Origin: Polycladospora coralii
GTDB lineage: Bacteria > Bacillota > Bacilli > Thermoactinomycetales > Thermoactinomycetaceae
Assembly (NCBI RefSeq): GCF_014773435.2
Contig: NZ_JACXAG020000006.1
Span: 91,521-155,520, forward strand
DNA length: 64,000 nucleotides
Direction: 5' to 3'
Below, piece after piece: positions 1 to 9,198 of this stretch. Below the pieces are notes generated by a model, which made no database searches, was not told the origin of the DNA, and saw nothing but the letters and a program-made list of their open reading frames with translations. The translations under genes were made by a program, and so were the position numbers. The stretch's first letter is position 1, and each line of letters begins with the position of its first letter.

Positions 1-300
1 ACGATCTTACGTAGCAAGCTTCATTCACATTATCAATATTTTCATGCACAATTACGGCGCATCGGTTTTCATACGGGCTTAAGTCAAACACAAATTATCC
101 CGATTTACATCGGTGAAAATCAGCAGGCACTTCAACTAAGTCACCAACTATTTGAGCGGGGCATTTTGGCGGTGCCTATCCGTCCACCAACTGTACCTGT
201 GGGAGAAGCACGCCTTCGCTTTTCATTGATGGCTTCCCATGAGCATGATCATCTTACGTATACCCTTGATTTACTGGAGGAGTTATGGAAAAAGAAGTAG
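1..300 (+). CDS. bioF: 8-amino-7-oxononanoate synthase, C-terminal end (partial)
   Basis: An open frame runs from base 1 to a TAG at 298-300 and gives the last 99 residues of a PLP-dependent alpha-oxoamine synthase. The segment with ALQLSHQLFERGILAVPIRP and the following PPTVPVGEARLRFSLMASH matches the C-terminal small domain of BioF. BioF condenses pimeloyl-ACP with alanine in biotin synthesis. The 5' part lies outside the window. The stop overlaps the bioH start by 16 bases, so translational coupling is likely. The neighbouring bioH and bioC favour BioF over the related Kbl. Confidence 0.88.
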   Translation, partial: TILRSKLHSHYQYFHAQLRRIGFHTGLSQTQIIPIYIGENQQALQLSHQLFERGILAVPIRPPTVPVGEARLRFSLMASHEHDHLTYTLDLLEELWKKK

Positions 301-1013
301 TAGTATGGATCACAGGCTGGTCCTTACCTGATCGTTTTTGGCACGATTATGCGAAGAGCTTGCCTGAATATGATCATGTTTTCTTATCTGGAGAAGGTTG
401 TCAAAATGAGATGGACATTTATCAAAGAGCTGAATCTCTAATCCACATCATAAACAAGCGTCGCATATATATTGTAGGTTGGTCTTTAGGCGCGATGTTA
501 GGTTTGCATCTAGCGACAAGATTTTCTAATCACATTCAAAAACTTTTTCTAATCAACGCCTCCGGATGCTTTGTTAAAAGTGAACAAAACCCTGAGGGCT
601 GGGATAAACGTATTTTGAGACGGATGATTCGGAAGTTGAATCAGAATCCTGAGTTTGTATTGCGAGCGTTTGATCAGCAGATGTTTACCACAAATGAAAT
701 GAGTCAAGGGCTGCTCCGTTCATTCCAAGACCAGTATCGTACAGGTGAATGGGATTGTGATGCATTAACAGCGGGCTTGCGCTTCCTGTTGCATTTTTCT
801 ATTTATCCTGATCTGGGACAAGTGACGAGCCAAGTATGGATGTGGATGAGTGAGCAGGATCAAATATGTTCACCGCAAGAAGGACGACGATTGGCAAGTC
901 TTGTATCACAATGCAAGCTTTATAGTGACGATAAGCAAGGACATGCCGTTCCTTGGACTGCACCAGCCCGTATACGAGACTGGCTAGTGAAAGGGATGCA
1001 AGATCATGATTAA
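285..1013 (+). CDS. bioH: BioH-like pimeloyl-[ACP] methyl ester esterase (alpha/beta hydrolase)
   Basis: This 242-residue alpha/beta hydrolase has a nucleophile elbow GWSLG at residues 65-69 (Ser67). The probable acid is Asp192 in SEQDQ and the probable base is His220 in QGHAVPW. BioH removes the methyl group from pimeloyl-ACP methyl ester once the chain is complete. The fold alone does not fix the substrate. The assignment rests on its position between bioF and bioC, overlapping both (16 and 8 bases). The SD GGAGG lies inside the end of bioF. No signal peptide is seen, so the protein should be cytosolic. Confidence 0.82.
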   Translation: MEKEVVVWITGWSLPDRFWHDYAKSLPEYDHVFLSGEGCQNEMDIYQRAESLIHIINKRRIYIVGWSLGAMLGLHLATRFSNHIQKLFLINASGCFVKSEQNPEGWDKRILRRMIRKLNQNPEFVLRAFDQQMFTTNEMSQGLLRSFQDQYRTGEWDCDALTAGLRFLLHFSIYPDLGQVTSQVWMWMSEQDQICSPQEGRRLASLVSQCKLYSDDKQGHAVPWTAPARIRDWLVKGMQDHD

Positions 1014-1803
1014 CAAAATACACGTTGCAAAACAATTTAATCGTGCTGTTCCTTCCTATGAAGAGCACGCGGTTGTTCAAAAACAAATGGCTAGTGATTT
1101 AATTAACGGATTACAGCAAGAGCAAATCACCCCTCGCAAAATTCTCGAAATTGGCTGTGGAACAGGTGTGATGACTGAAATGTTGGTACGCGCTTTCCCA
1201 CTGGCGCAGATTACGGCACTTGATTTAGCCGATCAAATGATTGCTGAAGCGAAATGTAAACCAGCATTAAGAGATGTTACGTTTATTACTGCAGATGCTG
1301 AGCAGTGGGCTGGAAACGAAACAGAGTATGATGTGATCCTATCTAATGCGACGATACAATGGTTTACCCAACCCACTGAAACGTTGAAAAAGTGGAAGGC
1401 ATGGCTTAGTCCCGTGGGAAAGCTTATGCTTACTACTTTTGGAGAGAAAACTTTTCAAGAATTACATGCTTGTTTTCAGCAAGTGGAGGCATCATTCAAT
1501 TTAAAACCGCAAACACATGGGCTTTTGTTACACTCGCTTACAAATTGGCAGGAAATATGCAAAGAAGCCGGTTTTCAAAACATTGACAGTGAAGAAACAT
1601 GCATACGATTAAATTATTTAGATAGTAGAGATTTTTTACAGTCGATTAAAGATACAGGTGCTAGCTACAGTCAATCTAAAGAGGGGATGGGGATTAGCTT
1701 TAAAGTGCTGGCACGCGTGATGCGTCTATATAATGAACAATATCGTACACGAGATGGCGTTTATGCCACATATCACACGCTCCGCTTTATTGTCCATAAA
1801 TAG
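1006..1803 (+). CDS. bioC: malonyl-[ACP] O-methyltransferase
   Basis: This 265-residue class I SAM-dependent methyltransferase carries motif I as ILEIGCGTGVMTEML (about residues 46-60) and an ALDLADQM acidic loop. A BioC-like C-terminus ends in GVYATYHTLRF. BioC methylates the free carboxyl of malonyl-ACP so that fatty acid synthesis can elongate it to pimelate. BioH later removes the methyl. Its ATG lies 8 bases inside bioH, giving a bioF-bioH-bioC translationally coupled string. A paralogue lies at 3278-4084, so which copy is the main BioC is not certain. Confidence 0.85.
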   Translation: MINKIHVAKQFNRAVPSYEEHAVVQKQMASDLINGLQQEQITPRKILEIGCGTGVMTEMLVRAFPLAQITALDLADQMIAEAKCKPALRDVTFITADAEQWAGNETEYDVILSNATIQWFTQPTETLKKWKAWLSPVGKLMLTTFGEKTFQELHACFQQVEASFNLKPQTHGLLLHSLTNWQEICKEAGFQNIDSEETCIRLNYLDSRDFLQSIKDTGASYSQSKEGMGISFKVLARVMRLYNEQYRTRDGVYATYHTLRFIVHK

Positions 1804-1920
1804 TTTGAAATATGCTAAGATAATAGAACGTATTTAAAGAGAGGGAGATTTGGGGTGTAGTATTTTCCATTTTCATTGTGACATTTATTTAAAATTGAAT
1901 AGGTAATAGGAGCAATTTAA

Positions 1921-3132
1921 ATGGAAAATAAATCTTCTTTTCGTTTTCTTTGGATCGGACAATCCCTTGCCAATTGTGGTGATGTTTTTTATATTGTGGC
2001 TTTAATTACGATACTATATCAAGCGACGGGATCGGCCTTATATTTGGCTGCGGTCCCGTTTTTAATGACATTGTCTCGCTTTACAAGTGGGGCAGTGGCC
2101 CCTGTACTTTTAGATCGTTTTTCACTTAAAGGGCTCTTGCTGTATGCTCAACTGGGGAAAACTTTGGCTTTGCTCGGTCTTGTCATCATAACGTGGAGCG
2201 ATCTCTCAGGAATGATGATCGGTCTCACTTTTTTGTTTGTAACCTGCGTTGCTTTTTTAGACGGATGGGCAAGTCCAGCACGAAATGCCCTCATTCCCCA
2301 ATTGATTCCGCCTAACCAGCTGGTGAAAGCGAATAGTTTTTTAGCGATCATCGATCAAAGTATTCGCTTAGGCGCTTGGCCGATTGGTGGGATGCTGGTT
2401 GCCTTCTTAGATGCAAAATTTTTACTGTGGTTTACTGTGGTATTGTTTGTACTGGCTACTATTTTCATGACTTTCATCGATAAGCATGTAAAAGTAGAAC
2501 CCCAAAAACCTAAGACAAGTAAATGGCATTCATTAAAAGAAGGTTGGACAGTGATCTGGTCGACGCCCTTCCTACGTATTTTTAGTATGGTCGAATGTAT
2601 CGAAGCGATTGCCGGAGTTGTATGGATTGCTGCAATACTTTTTGTTTATATTGAAGAAGTGTTACAAGCAAGTGAACAGTGGTGGGGCTATATCAATGCG
2701 AGTTTCTTTGCTGGACTGATGCTAGGTGGTTTGATCAGCTTGTGGTTGTCTGATCGAATCAACCAGCACCTTTTACGATTTATTATCGTGGGTGCAGGGG
2801 TCGTGGCTGTCCTCACACTGGGATTTGGCTTGATTACCAATCCATGGTTTGCACTTTTGCTATCTTTTTTCATCGGGTTTATCATGCAAATCAAAGATAT
2901 TTCACAGCAGACGCTGATTCAAACCCGTACGCAACAAGAAGTATTACCCAAAGTGTATGCAGCCAATGAAACGATTTTAGCTGGAGCTTTCGGTTTTTCT
3001 TCATTGCTGTTTGGTTATGTGACCGATTTATGTGGTGTACGTATCACTTTCTGTTTAGCGGCTTCTTTACTATTCGTCACGACAATGCTCTTATTCCGTA
3101 ATCGTCACATCATCCACTCATCGACCGTATAA
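1921..3132 (+). CDS. MFS transporter, DHA3/enterobactin-exporter-like
   Basis: This 403-residue integral membrane protein has about twelve hydrophobic segments. The N-terminus FRFLWIGQSLANCGDVFY and the DRFSLKGLL loop after TM2 are typical of the MFS_3/DHA3 drug and siderophore exporter group. The ATG is preceded by AATAGGAGCAATTTAA. The gene sits between two bioC-type methyltransferase genes with about 120 bases upstream, so it may have its own transcript. The substrate cannot be read from the sequence. Its placement suggests, without proving, a link to the pimelate/biotin genes or to a methylated product of the second methyltransferase. Confidence 0.8.
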   Translation: MENKSSFRFLWIGQSLANCGDVFYIVALITILYQATGSALYLAAVPFLMTLSRFTSGAVAPVLLDRFSLKGLLLYAQLGKTLALLGLVIITWSDLSGMMIGLTFLFVTCVAFLDGWASPARNALIPQLIPPNQLVKANSFLAIIDQSIRLGAWPIGGMLVAFLDAKFLLWFTVVLFVLATIFMTFIDKHVKVEPQKPKTSKWHSLKEGWTVIWSTPFLRIFSMVECIEAIAGVVWIAAILFVYIEEVLQASEQWWGYINASFFAGLMLGGLISLWLSDRINQHLLRFIIVGAGVVAVLTLGFGLITNPWFALLLSFFIGFIMQIKDISQQTLIQTRTQQEVLPKVYAANETILAGAFGFSSLLFGYVTDLCGVRITFCLAASLLFVTTMLLFRNRHIIHSSTV

Positions 3133-3158
3133 ACGGTGGATGAGTGGAAAAATTTTTT
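3114..3158 (+). terminator. Rho-independent terminator of the MFS gene
   Basis: An inverted repeat with arms CCACTCATC at 3114-3122 and GATGAGTGG at 3139-3147 includes an inner ACCGT/ACGGT pair. AAAAATTTTTT follows. The left arm lies inside the last codons of the MFS gene, so the hairpin uses coding sequence. Confidence 0.8.
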
Positions 3159-3277
3159 GAAGGAGATTACAATGTGAACGCGAATTAGAATGTCGTAAAG
3201 GAATATGCTTACACGTTTAATAAACTGAATATTATAGATACAATTCAGTTCACAGAGAAGGAGAAGGAAACGTACAC

Positions 3278-4084
3278 ATGTTGCGTAAAAAAACGGGCGT
3301 ACAGAGACTTAATCAGTATGCGGAAAGCTATGATGATTATGCGGCTATTTTTTGTAAAATGGCGCATCGGTTACTACTAGCTACAGAAAGACAGGATATT
3401 AAACCCCTGCGTATTTTAGATATTGGCTGTGGAACAGGATATACGACTCAGCTCCTCATCGATCGCTATCCAGAAGCTGATGTCGTGGGTATTGATCTAT
3501 CACCAGGCATGTTACGTGTTGCTGAAGAGAAAATACTTTCGTCAGCTCCCTTAACCTTTATTTGCGCAGATGTAGAACGTTTTGATTTGTCCGTTCTAGG
3601 GCAGTTTGACCTCATTGTTTCAAGTGGTGTGTTACATTGGCTACTAGATATTCAAGTGGCTGTGAATAAATGGATTAAGCTACTCACATCTGGAGGATGG
3701 CTCATGGTCAATACATTTGGAAGTGAGACCCTTCATGAATTGCATAAAACCTATTTATCCATGGAACAACAAATGAAAATTAAACCGACGCGGCATGGGT
3801 GTACGTTTCCAACTAGCAAAGCGTGGCATGCTTTATTTAAAAAAGCCAATCTTATTCAGACTGAGGTGCATGAATGCTGGTATCGTGCAGAATATACAGA
3901 TTGTCAGGACCTTCTGCAAACGATAAAATGCTGTGGTGAAAGTTTTAGTGAAAATGGTACCGGACTATTTACGCAATGCCGGTTGTTACAAGCGGTCCAA
4001 AGAAAATATAATGAGGCATACACATCAAATTCCGGTGTGTATACCACTTATCATATGATGCAAATGATCGGATGTAAGCCTTAG
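3278..4084 (+). CDS. second BioC-like SAM-dependent methyltransferase
   Basis: This 268-residue protein has methyltransferase motif I ILDIGCGTGYTTQLL and the acidic loop VVGIDLSPGML. It is a clear paralogue of the bioC product at 1006-1803. Shared landmarks are FGSETLHELH versus FGEKTFQELH, DCQDLLQTIK versus DSRDFLQSIK, and the final GVYTTYHMMQ versus GVYATYHTLR. The SD GAGAAGGAG precedes the ATG. An inverted repeat (AACTGAAT/ATTCAGTT) lies just upstream. It could be a second malonyl-ACP methyltransferase or a relative with another carboxylate substrate. I would annotate it as a BioC homologue and leave the exact reaction open. Confidence 0.75.
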   Translation: MLRKKTGVQRLNQYAESYDDYAAIFCKMAHRLLLATERQDIKPLRILDIGCGTGYTTQLLIDRYPEADVVGIDLSPGMLRVAEEKILSSAPLTFICADVERFDLSVLGQFDLIVSSGVLHWLLDIQVAVNKWIKLLTSGGWLMVNTFGSETLHELHKTYLSMEQQMKIKPTRHGCTFPTSKAWHALFKKANLIQTEVHECWYRAEYTDCQDLLQTIKCCGESFSENGTGLFTQCRLLQAVQRKYNEAYTSNSGVYTTYHMMQMIGCKP

Positions 4085-4144
4085 GTTTTAGAAGCAATAG
4101 AAGCGGGAAGTAAATTCACAATACATAGTATGAGGAGTGGGAAG

Positions 4145-4924
4145 ATGTTTAAGTCGTTGTTAGCGTCGCTTGGTGTCGGCAGTGCAAAGATTGATTTGGT
4201 TTTGTCTCATAATCGTATTCAAATGGGAGAACAAGTAACGGGAAAAATTGTGCTGACGGGTGGAGAAGTGGAACAGTCGATCGATGAACTCTCGGTTACT
4301 TTTTCATTGGCATCCTCTTATCGTACAGATGATCTGGATATTCCTGTTCATGAGAAAATAGCACATATTCCTATATTCTCTAAGCCATTCCAAATCGATG
4401 CTGGAGAGGTAAAAGAATTTCCATTTTCATTTGTTTGCCCCAATCTCATACCAGTTTCTTCTTTGAATACACGCTACTATTTCAAAACGGATCTTGAAAT
4501 TAATAAAGGCATCGATGCTGAAGATCGTGACTTTGTTGATATTATACCAGCAGATGGACTGTTGAAAAATTTCTTAGATGGATTTAAACAACTCGGTTTT
4601 GTGCATCATATAGAAGGCTATAACGGTGAACGCTTAGGTGGATGGCAAATGATTCATTTCCGCCCCACATCTTGGCTGAGTGGTGAGTTTGATGAAATTT
4701 TCTTTATGTATCAACCTAAACACACCTTAAACGGTGTAAGTGGGCGCTTTGAATTAGATAAAAAAACCAGCGGTATTTTCGGAAAAATCGCAGATGAATT
4801 AGATTTAGATGAAAAAAAAGGACGGTTCTATTTTGATCAAGCAGACTTAGCCACCGTTGATCAAGCTGCATCGACGATTCGCAGTTTTATCGAGAAACAT
4901 GCGGAAGGATTATATGGTAGATGA
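4145..4924 (+). CDS. spo0M: Spo0M-like sporulation-control protein (arrestin-like fold)
   Basis: This 259-residue protein begins MFKSLLASLGVGSAKIDLV, the hallmark N-terminus of the SpoOM family. An arrestin-like beta-sandwich follows, as in QMGEQVTGKIVLTGG. An acidic C-terminal part contains DELDLDEKKGRF. Spo0M is a cytosolic protein that affects sporulation and cytokinesis in Bacillus; its mechanism is unclear. I chose the ATG at 4145 because GGAG at 4134-4137 is spaced seven bases from it. The upstream in-frame ATG at 4130 overlaps that site. It stands alone with its own terminator. Confidence 0.85.
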   Translation: MFKSLLASLGVGSAKIDLVLSHNRIQMGEQVTGKIVLTGGEVEQSIDELSVTFSLASSYRTDDLDIPVHEKIAHIPIFSKPFQIDAGEVKEFPFSFVCPNLIPVSSLNTRYYFKTDLEINKGIDAEDRDFVDIIPADGLLKNFLDGFKQLGFVHHIEGYNGERLGGWQMIHFRPTSWLSGEFDEIFFMYQPKHTLNGVSGRFELDKKTSGIFGKIADELDLDEKKGRFYFDQADLATVDQAASTIRSFIEKHAEGLYGR

Positions 4925-4930
4925 TGGTGA

Positions 4931-4955
4931 GGGCCTTTATAGGCCTTTTTATTTT
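4931..4955 (+). terminator. Rho-independent terminator after spo0M
   Basis: A short GC hairpin, GGCCT-TTAT-AGGCC, is followed by TTTTTATTTT a few bases after the spo0M stop. Confidence 0.75.
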
Positions 4956-5059
4956 GAGTGAAGCGATCGCCCTGTAAAAGAATTTCCAAATTTATCAATA
5001 AACATACTGGCTTTGTGGTATATTGAGGGAGGAATGAAATTGTATAAGGGGGCGAGCCT

Positions 5060-5989
5060 ATGCAAGGTTGGATTATATATAAAGAAAGTAAAGTGAATCT
5101 AAAGCCAGAACGTTATGAAATTAATTGCTTATTAGAGGAAGCGGAGCAACAAGGAATCGATTTGAAAGTTATCGAACCGAGTCAAGTAGACTTAATCGTG
5201 ACTCGTGAAGATCGTAAAAGTATCTATGTAGATGGCGAGCCCGTCTCACTCCCTGATTTCGTGCTCCCGCGTATGGGTGCGGGTACCACTTATTTCGCAC
5301 TGGCAGTTATTCGACATCTGGAGCGCTTAGGTGTCCCTTGTATCAACAGCTCACTCAGCATTGAAACGGTAAAAGATAAACTATATACCCATCAAATCTT
5401 GGCCGAACGTAATTTACCAGTGCCTAAGACGATGCTTGCGAAGTTTCCGCTAAATGTGGACTTAATTGAAAAGCAAATCGGATTTCCAATTGTCGTAAAA
5501 ACCTTATCTGGCTCACAGGGAAAAGGTGTTTTTCTATCGGAAAATAGGAACCACTTCGATGATTTGATGCAACTCGTTGAAACCACTAACCCGAACTTTA
5601 ACATCATCTTGCAAGAGTTTGTTAAAACCAGTTTTGGTCGTGACTTACGCGTATTTGTAATTGGAGGCCGTGTGGTTGGGTGTATGGAGAGAAATGCCGC
5701 AGATGATGGTTTCAAAGCAAATTTCTCATCAGGTGGGGAAACACGCGCATTTGAAGCGACACCTGAAATAGAGTGGCTAGCTACAGAAGCTACGCGCATA
5801 TTGGGACTTGATATTGCAGGAGTAGACTTATTATTTGATGACAATCATTTCAAAATTTGTGAAGTGAATTCATCGCCAGGATTCGAAGGTCTTCAAGCTG
5901 CTTGTGACGTTAATATCCCAAAAGAAACCTTCCACTATTTAAAGACACGCTTTGGTTTATTTCCAGAACGAACCGTGAAAATAGATTAA
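5060..5989 (+). CDS. RimK-family ATP-grasp carboxylate-amine ligase
   Basis: This 309-residue ATP-grasp enzyme has PIVVKTLSGSQGKGVFL (ATP-binding lysine and glycine-rich loop), the FGRDLRVFVIGGRVVGCMER core and EVNSSPGFEG near the end (metal-binding Glu/Asn). Such enzymes ligate glutamate or another amino acid to a carboxylate: RimK on ribosomal protein S6, LysX/ArgX on amino-carrier proteins, MptN on coenzymes. No amino-carrier protein gene is adjacent, and the arginine operon next door uses the acetylated route, so the substrate is unknown. The ATG follows AAGGGGGCGAGCCT. It is a single-gene unit ending at the hairpin at 6167. Confidence 0.78.
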   Translation: MQGWIIYKESKVNLKPERYEINCLLEEAEQQGIDLKVIEPSQVDLIVTREDRKSIYVDGEPVSLPDFVLPRMGAGTTYFALAVIRHLERLGVPCINSSLSIETVKDKLYTHQILAERNLPVPKTMLAKFPLNVDLIEKQIGFPIVVKTLSGSQGKGVFLSENRNHFDDLMQLVETTNPNFNIILQEFVKTSFGRDLRVFVIGGRVVGCMERNAADDGFKANFSSGGETRAFEATPEIEWLATEATRILGLDIAGVDLLFDDNHFKICEVNSSPGFEGLQAACDVNIPKETFHYLKTRFGLFPERTVKID

Positions 5990-6166
5990 CTTTTGCAAAA
6001 AGGACCGATTCAAAAAATCGCTGAAAAATATTCTCCTCACTTAGCATGCAAAGCGAACGCGTTGCAATCAAGGCTAAAATTCCGGGGAATCAGGTGGAGT
6101 ACCTCCCTTCAAAGATTAATCGCGTCTTTAAACCGCCCGATCAGAATATATCATGTGAAAGTAAGA

Positions 6167-6198
6167 AGATCCCCCGATGCCGAACAATTGGGGGATCT
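6167..6198. terminator. bidirectional hairpin between the ATP-grasp gene and argF
   Basis: A perfect inverted repeat, AGATCCCCC (6167-6175) and GGGGGATCT (6190-6198), has a 14-base loop and lies between convergent genes. The T-tract is imperfect on either side. Confidence 0.65.
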
Positions 6199-6234
6199 AG
6201 CGTTTTCAATATTATATTGAAGGGTTCATATGAA

Positions 6235-7218
6235 TTAGACAATCTCCCCCTCATTACTTAATAGTGCCATGAGTAAGGATTTCTGTACATGTAGGCGATT
6301 TTCAGCTTGTTGAAAGACGACGGACTGTTTTCCTTCTATGACATCGGCACTTACTTCAAGGCCACGATAGGCGGGAAGGCAGTGCATAAAAAGAGCGTCA
6401 GGGTTTGCAAGATCCATGACTTTTTGATTGACGGTGAATCCAGCAAAATCCAATTTACGTTTTGCTTTTTCCGATTCTTGCCCCATACTTGCCCACACAT
6501 CCGTATAAATGGCATCGGCCTCATAAGCTGCTTGCAGAGGAGATGAATAAACTTCTAACTTACTTCCTGTGAATTTTGCAATTTTTAGTGCTTGTTGATA
6601 GATGGTATTATCTGGACTGTATTGTCGTGGAGTGGCAAATCGCAGGTGCATTCCCATTAATGCAGCACCGATTAAAAGAGAATGCAGGACATTATTCCCA
6701 TCTCCAATATACGTTAGGGTGACTTGCGTTAAATCTCCCTTCAACTCTTGTAAGGTCATTAAATCTGCTAATGCTTGACATGGATGATACAAATGGGTTA
6801 AGCCGTTGATTACAGGGATTGAAGCGTGTTCAGCAAAAGTTTGCAGAATGTCATCCTGATCGGTACGGATTACAAGGGCATCTACATATTGGGATAATGT
6901 TTTAGCTGTATCGGCAATGGTTTCACCTCTCCCTAACTGAGAAGCTTCTCGTGTCAGTGTAATGGTAGAACCACCTAATTGTGTCATCCCAACAGTAAAA
7001 GAGACACGGGTACGAGTGGACGCTTTATCAAACAATAATGCGAGATTTTTCCCTTTAAGAGAGGTGCGATGTATGCCTTTCTTATGTTCTTCTTTTAATT
7101 GTAGCGCCAATTGAAGTAATTTCTTGACCTCAGTAGCGTTGAAATCACTCAATTTAAGAAAATCTTTACCTTTCATACTGTTATAAGGGCTTATTATTTG
7201 ATTCTGGACAGTTGACAT
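6235..7218 (-). CDS. argF: ornithine carbamoyltransferase
   Basis: This 327-residue protein carries STRTRVSF (the SxRT carbamoyl-phosphate site), HPCQALADL (HPxQ) and MHCLPAYRG (HCLP, ornithine site). It converts ornithine and carbamoyl phosphate to citrulline. I placed the start at the ATG at 7218 because AAGGAGTGAAAGAG lies directly before it. A longer frame would reach back into argD. It is the last gene of the minus-strand arg operon, 17 bases after argD. No carAB genes are seen here, so carbamoyl phosphate must come from elsewhere. Confidence 0.95.
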   Translation of the reverse strand: MSTVQNQIISPYNSMKGKDFLKLSDFNATEVKKLLQLALQLKEEHKKGIHRTSLKGKNLALLFDKASTRTRVSFTVGMTQLGGSTITLTREASQLGRGETIADTAKTLSQYVDALVIRTDQDDILQTFAEHASIPVINGLTHLYHPCQALADLMTLQELKGDLTQVTLTYIGDGNNVLHSLLIGAALMGMHLRFATPRQYSPDNTIYQQALKIAKFTGSKLEVYSSPLQAAYEADAIYTDVWASMGQESEKAKRKLDFAGFTVNQKVMDLANPDALFMHCLPAYRGLEVSADVIEGKQSVVFQQAENRLHVQKSLLMALLSNEGEIV

Positions 7219-7235
7219 CTCTTTCACTCCTTCAT

Positions 7236-8390
7236 TTAAATCGAGAATACTTCGTCGATCCATGTTGTGGCTGTTTCTAATTCTTTACTGGTTACAATTA
7301 AGGGGGGTAGTAATCGTAGCACGTGATTACCGGCAGGTAATGCGACCATTCCTTTTTGTAATAAAGCTTGGATAAATGGCTGTACGGGCTCGTTTAACTC
7401 AACCGCGATCATCAGTCCAAGATGACGAATTGCATGGATCGATCTGTGGTGTTTTAACCTCTTCTTCAATAATTGAGCAAAGTGATCTCCTTTAATGGTT
7501 ATATGGTTGCCTATGATAAGAGGAGATAAAGCCGATAGCACTGCATTTACGACAGCCATTGCTAAATGATTTCCGCCAAACGTTGTACCGTGTGTTCCTG
7601 GACCGAATACATGATGTAGGTGTGATCTTGCCATCATTGCACCAACTGGGAAGCCGTTCCCTAAGCCTTTAGCAAGTGTGACAATATCGGGCGTAATGCC
7701 ATAGTGCTGAAAGCAAAACCACTTTCCGGTTCTCCCCATCCCGGTTTGAACTTCATCCACGATAAGTAAAATACGATTTTCCCTACACCAAGCAGACAGT
7801 GCTTTCACAAAATTGGGATCAGCAATTCTTACACCACCTTCGCCTTGAACCAATTCGAGCATGATGGCTGCAGTATCATCATGAGTAAACTGTTTCACTG
7901 CTTCCATGTTCATCGTTGGAATCGTTTTAAAGCCACTTGGCAAAGGTGCATATCCTGTCTTCACCTTTTCTTGTCCGGTAGCTGTCAAGGTGGCAAGTGT
8001 TCGTCCGTGAAAAGAGTTTTGGAAGGTTAAAATCTCAGGATTTGCTATTCCTTTCTCTTCCGCAGCCCATTTCCGTGCTAATTTAATAGCGGCTTCATTT
8101 GACTCAGCACCGCTATTCGTAAAAAAAACGGAGTCTAAACCACTAATTTGACTAAGTTGTTGAGCCACATTTAGTTGTAGTTGATTCATATAGATATTAG
8201 AAACAGACCATAACTGACTGGCTTGCTGGTTTAATGCATCAATGACTTCAGGATGACAATGTCCTAAATTGGTAACCCCAATACTTGAAGCGAAATCAAG
8301 ATACTGATTGCCAAGTGTATCGTAAAGTTTACTTCCTACTCCTTTTGTGAAGGATACATCGTATTGTTGATAGGTGTTAAAAAGAGACAT
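7236..8390 (-). CDS. argD: acetylornithine aminotransferase
   Basis: This 384-residue class III PLP aminotransferase has FTNSGAESNEAAIKLAR, FHGRTLATL, IVDEVQTGMGRTGKW and the PLP lysine in TLAKGLGNGFPVGA. It transfers the amino group from glutamate to N-acetylglutamate semialdehyde to give N-acetylornithine. The ATG follows GAGGAGGAAATCA and overlaps the end of argB by 14 bases, which suggests coupled translation. The length is typical of ArgD, and the operon context separates it from GabT and RocD. Confidence 0.95.
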   Translation of the reverse strand: MSLFNTYQQYDVSFTKGVGSKLYDTLGNQYLDFASSIGVTNLGHCHPEVIDALNQQASQLWSVSNIYMNQLQLNVAQQLSQISGLDSVFFTNSGAESNEAAIKLARKWAAEEKGIANPEILTFQNSFHGRTLATLTATGQEKVKTGYAPLPSGFKTIPTMNMEAVKQFTHDDTAAIMLELVQGEGGVRIADPNFVKALSAWCRENRILLIVDEVQTGMGRTGKWFCFQHYGITPDIVTLAKGLGNGFPVGAMMARSHLHHVFGPGTHGTTFGGNHLAMAVVNAVLSALSPLIIGNHITIKGDHFAQLLKKRLKHHRSIHAIRHLGLMIAVELNEPVQPFIQALLQKGMVALPAGNHVLRLLPPLIVTSKELETATTWIDEVFSI

Positions 8391-9183
8391 TGATTTCCTC
8401 CTCCTCTTGTATCATACACGTCCCTTTATCTAATTTTTGGCTTTCATCAGGGAGTGGATTTTCAAGTCCTCCGTTTACAATGTGGATCGTGTTGACCCCG
8501 TTCATTAAAGCTTGTACACCTGCTTGTACTTTAGGGATCATACCACCATGAATGATCTTTTCTTGTTGTAATTGTTTAATTTGAAGCGGTGTAATCTGTT
8601 TGATAGGATGTTTGCCGTGCGAGTCAGTGGTGTATATCCCATCCGTATTACTAATAAAAATGAGTTGATCAGCTTGTAGGGCAACAGCTAGACGCATGGC
8701 TGCCTCATCTGCATTAATATTGTAGTGTTGTCCTTCAGAATCAACTCCAATTGAAGCAATGATCGGTACCCAATTTTGATTCATTAATGTGATTAATGCA
8801 GACCGATTTACCTGATTGATTTCACCAGTAAAGCCAAGCTCAGATGATATGGGATTCGCTTGCAAGATAGCTAAATCAACACCAGATAAACCAATGCAGG
8901 CGATGCCATTTAAGTGGAATTGAGTGACAGTATCCTTATTTACAGATCCTGCTAAGACCATCTTGGCCACTGGTAGGGTATGCGCATCGGTTATCCGACG
9001 ACCATCTACAAATTGAGAAGAAATTTGAAGTCTACGCAAGGTTTCGGTGAGGTTGGGGCCGCCACCATGTACCACGATGATTTGCTTTCCTTGATGAATA
9101 AAGTGCTGAATCTGACTATAAAAAGTGGGATGTAAGTTGGAAAGGACACTGCCGCCTAATTTAAGGACGATGATTTTTGACAT
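8377..9183 (-). CDS. argB: acetylglutamate kinase
   Basis: This 268-residue amino-acid kinase has the N-terminal KLGGSVL phosphate loop, VVHGGGPNLTE and the later INADEAAMRLA and IPKVQAGVQAL segments. It phosphorylates N-acetylglutamate. I chose the ATG at 9183 with AAGGTGGAG as its ribosome site. An in-frame GTG at 9192 sits inside that site. No N-terminal extension typical of arginine-inhibited hexameric ArgB is present, which hints at weak feedback control, but this was not tested. Confidence 0.94.
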   Translation of the reverse strand: MSKIIVLKLGGSVLSNLHPTFYSQIQHFIHQGKQIIVVHGGGPNLTETLRRLQISSQFVDGRRITDAHTLPVAKMVLAGSVNKDTVTQFHLNGIACIGLSGVDLAILQANPISSELGFTGEINQVNRSALITLMNQNWVPIIASIGVDSEGQHYNINADEAAMRLAVALQADQLIFISNTDGIYTTDSHGKHPIKQITPLQIKQLQQEKIIHGGMIPKVQAGVQALMNGVNTIHIVNGGLENPLPDESQKLDKGTCMIQEEEEINVSF

Positions 9184-9198
9184 GTTCTCCACCTTCTT

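Noticed and set aside
3169..3180. AAGGAGATTACA followed by ATGTGA (a start-stop element) before the second bioC-like gene
   Set aside because: It could be regulatory, but the real gene has its own ribosome site 100 bases further on and chance occurrence is likely.
5392..5844. 150-codon minus-strand frame opposite the ATP-grasp gene
   Set aside because: It lies entirely within the coding region of a motif-bearing ATP-grasp protein and has a Ser/Lys-rich shadow composition.
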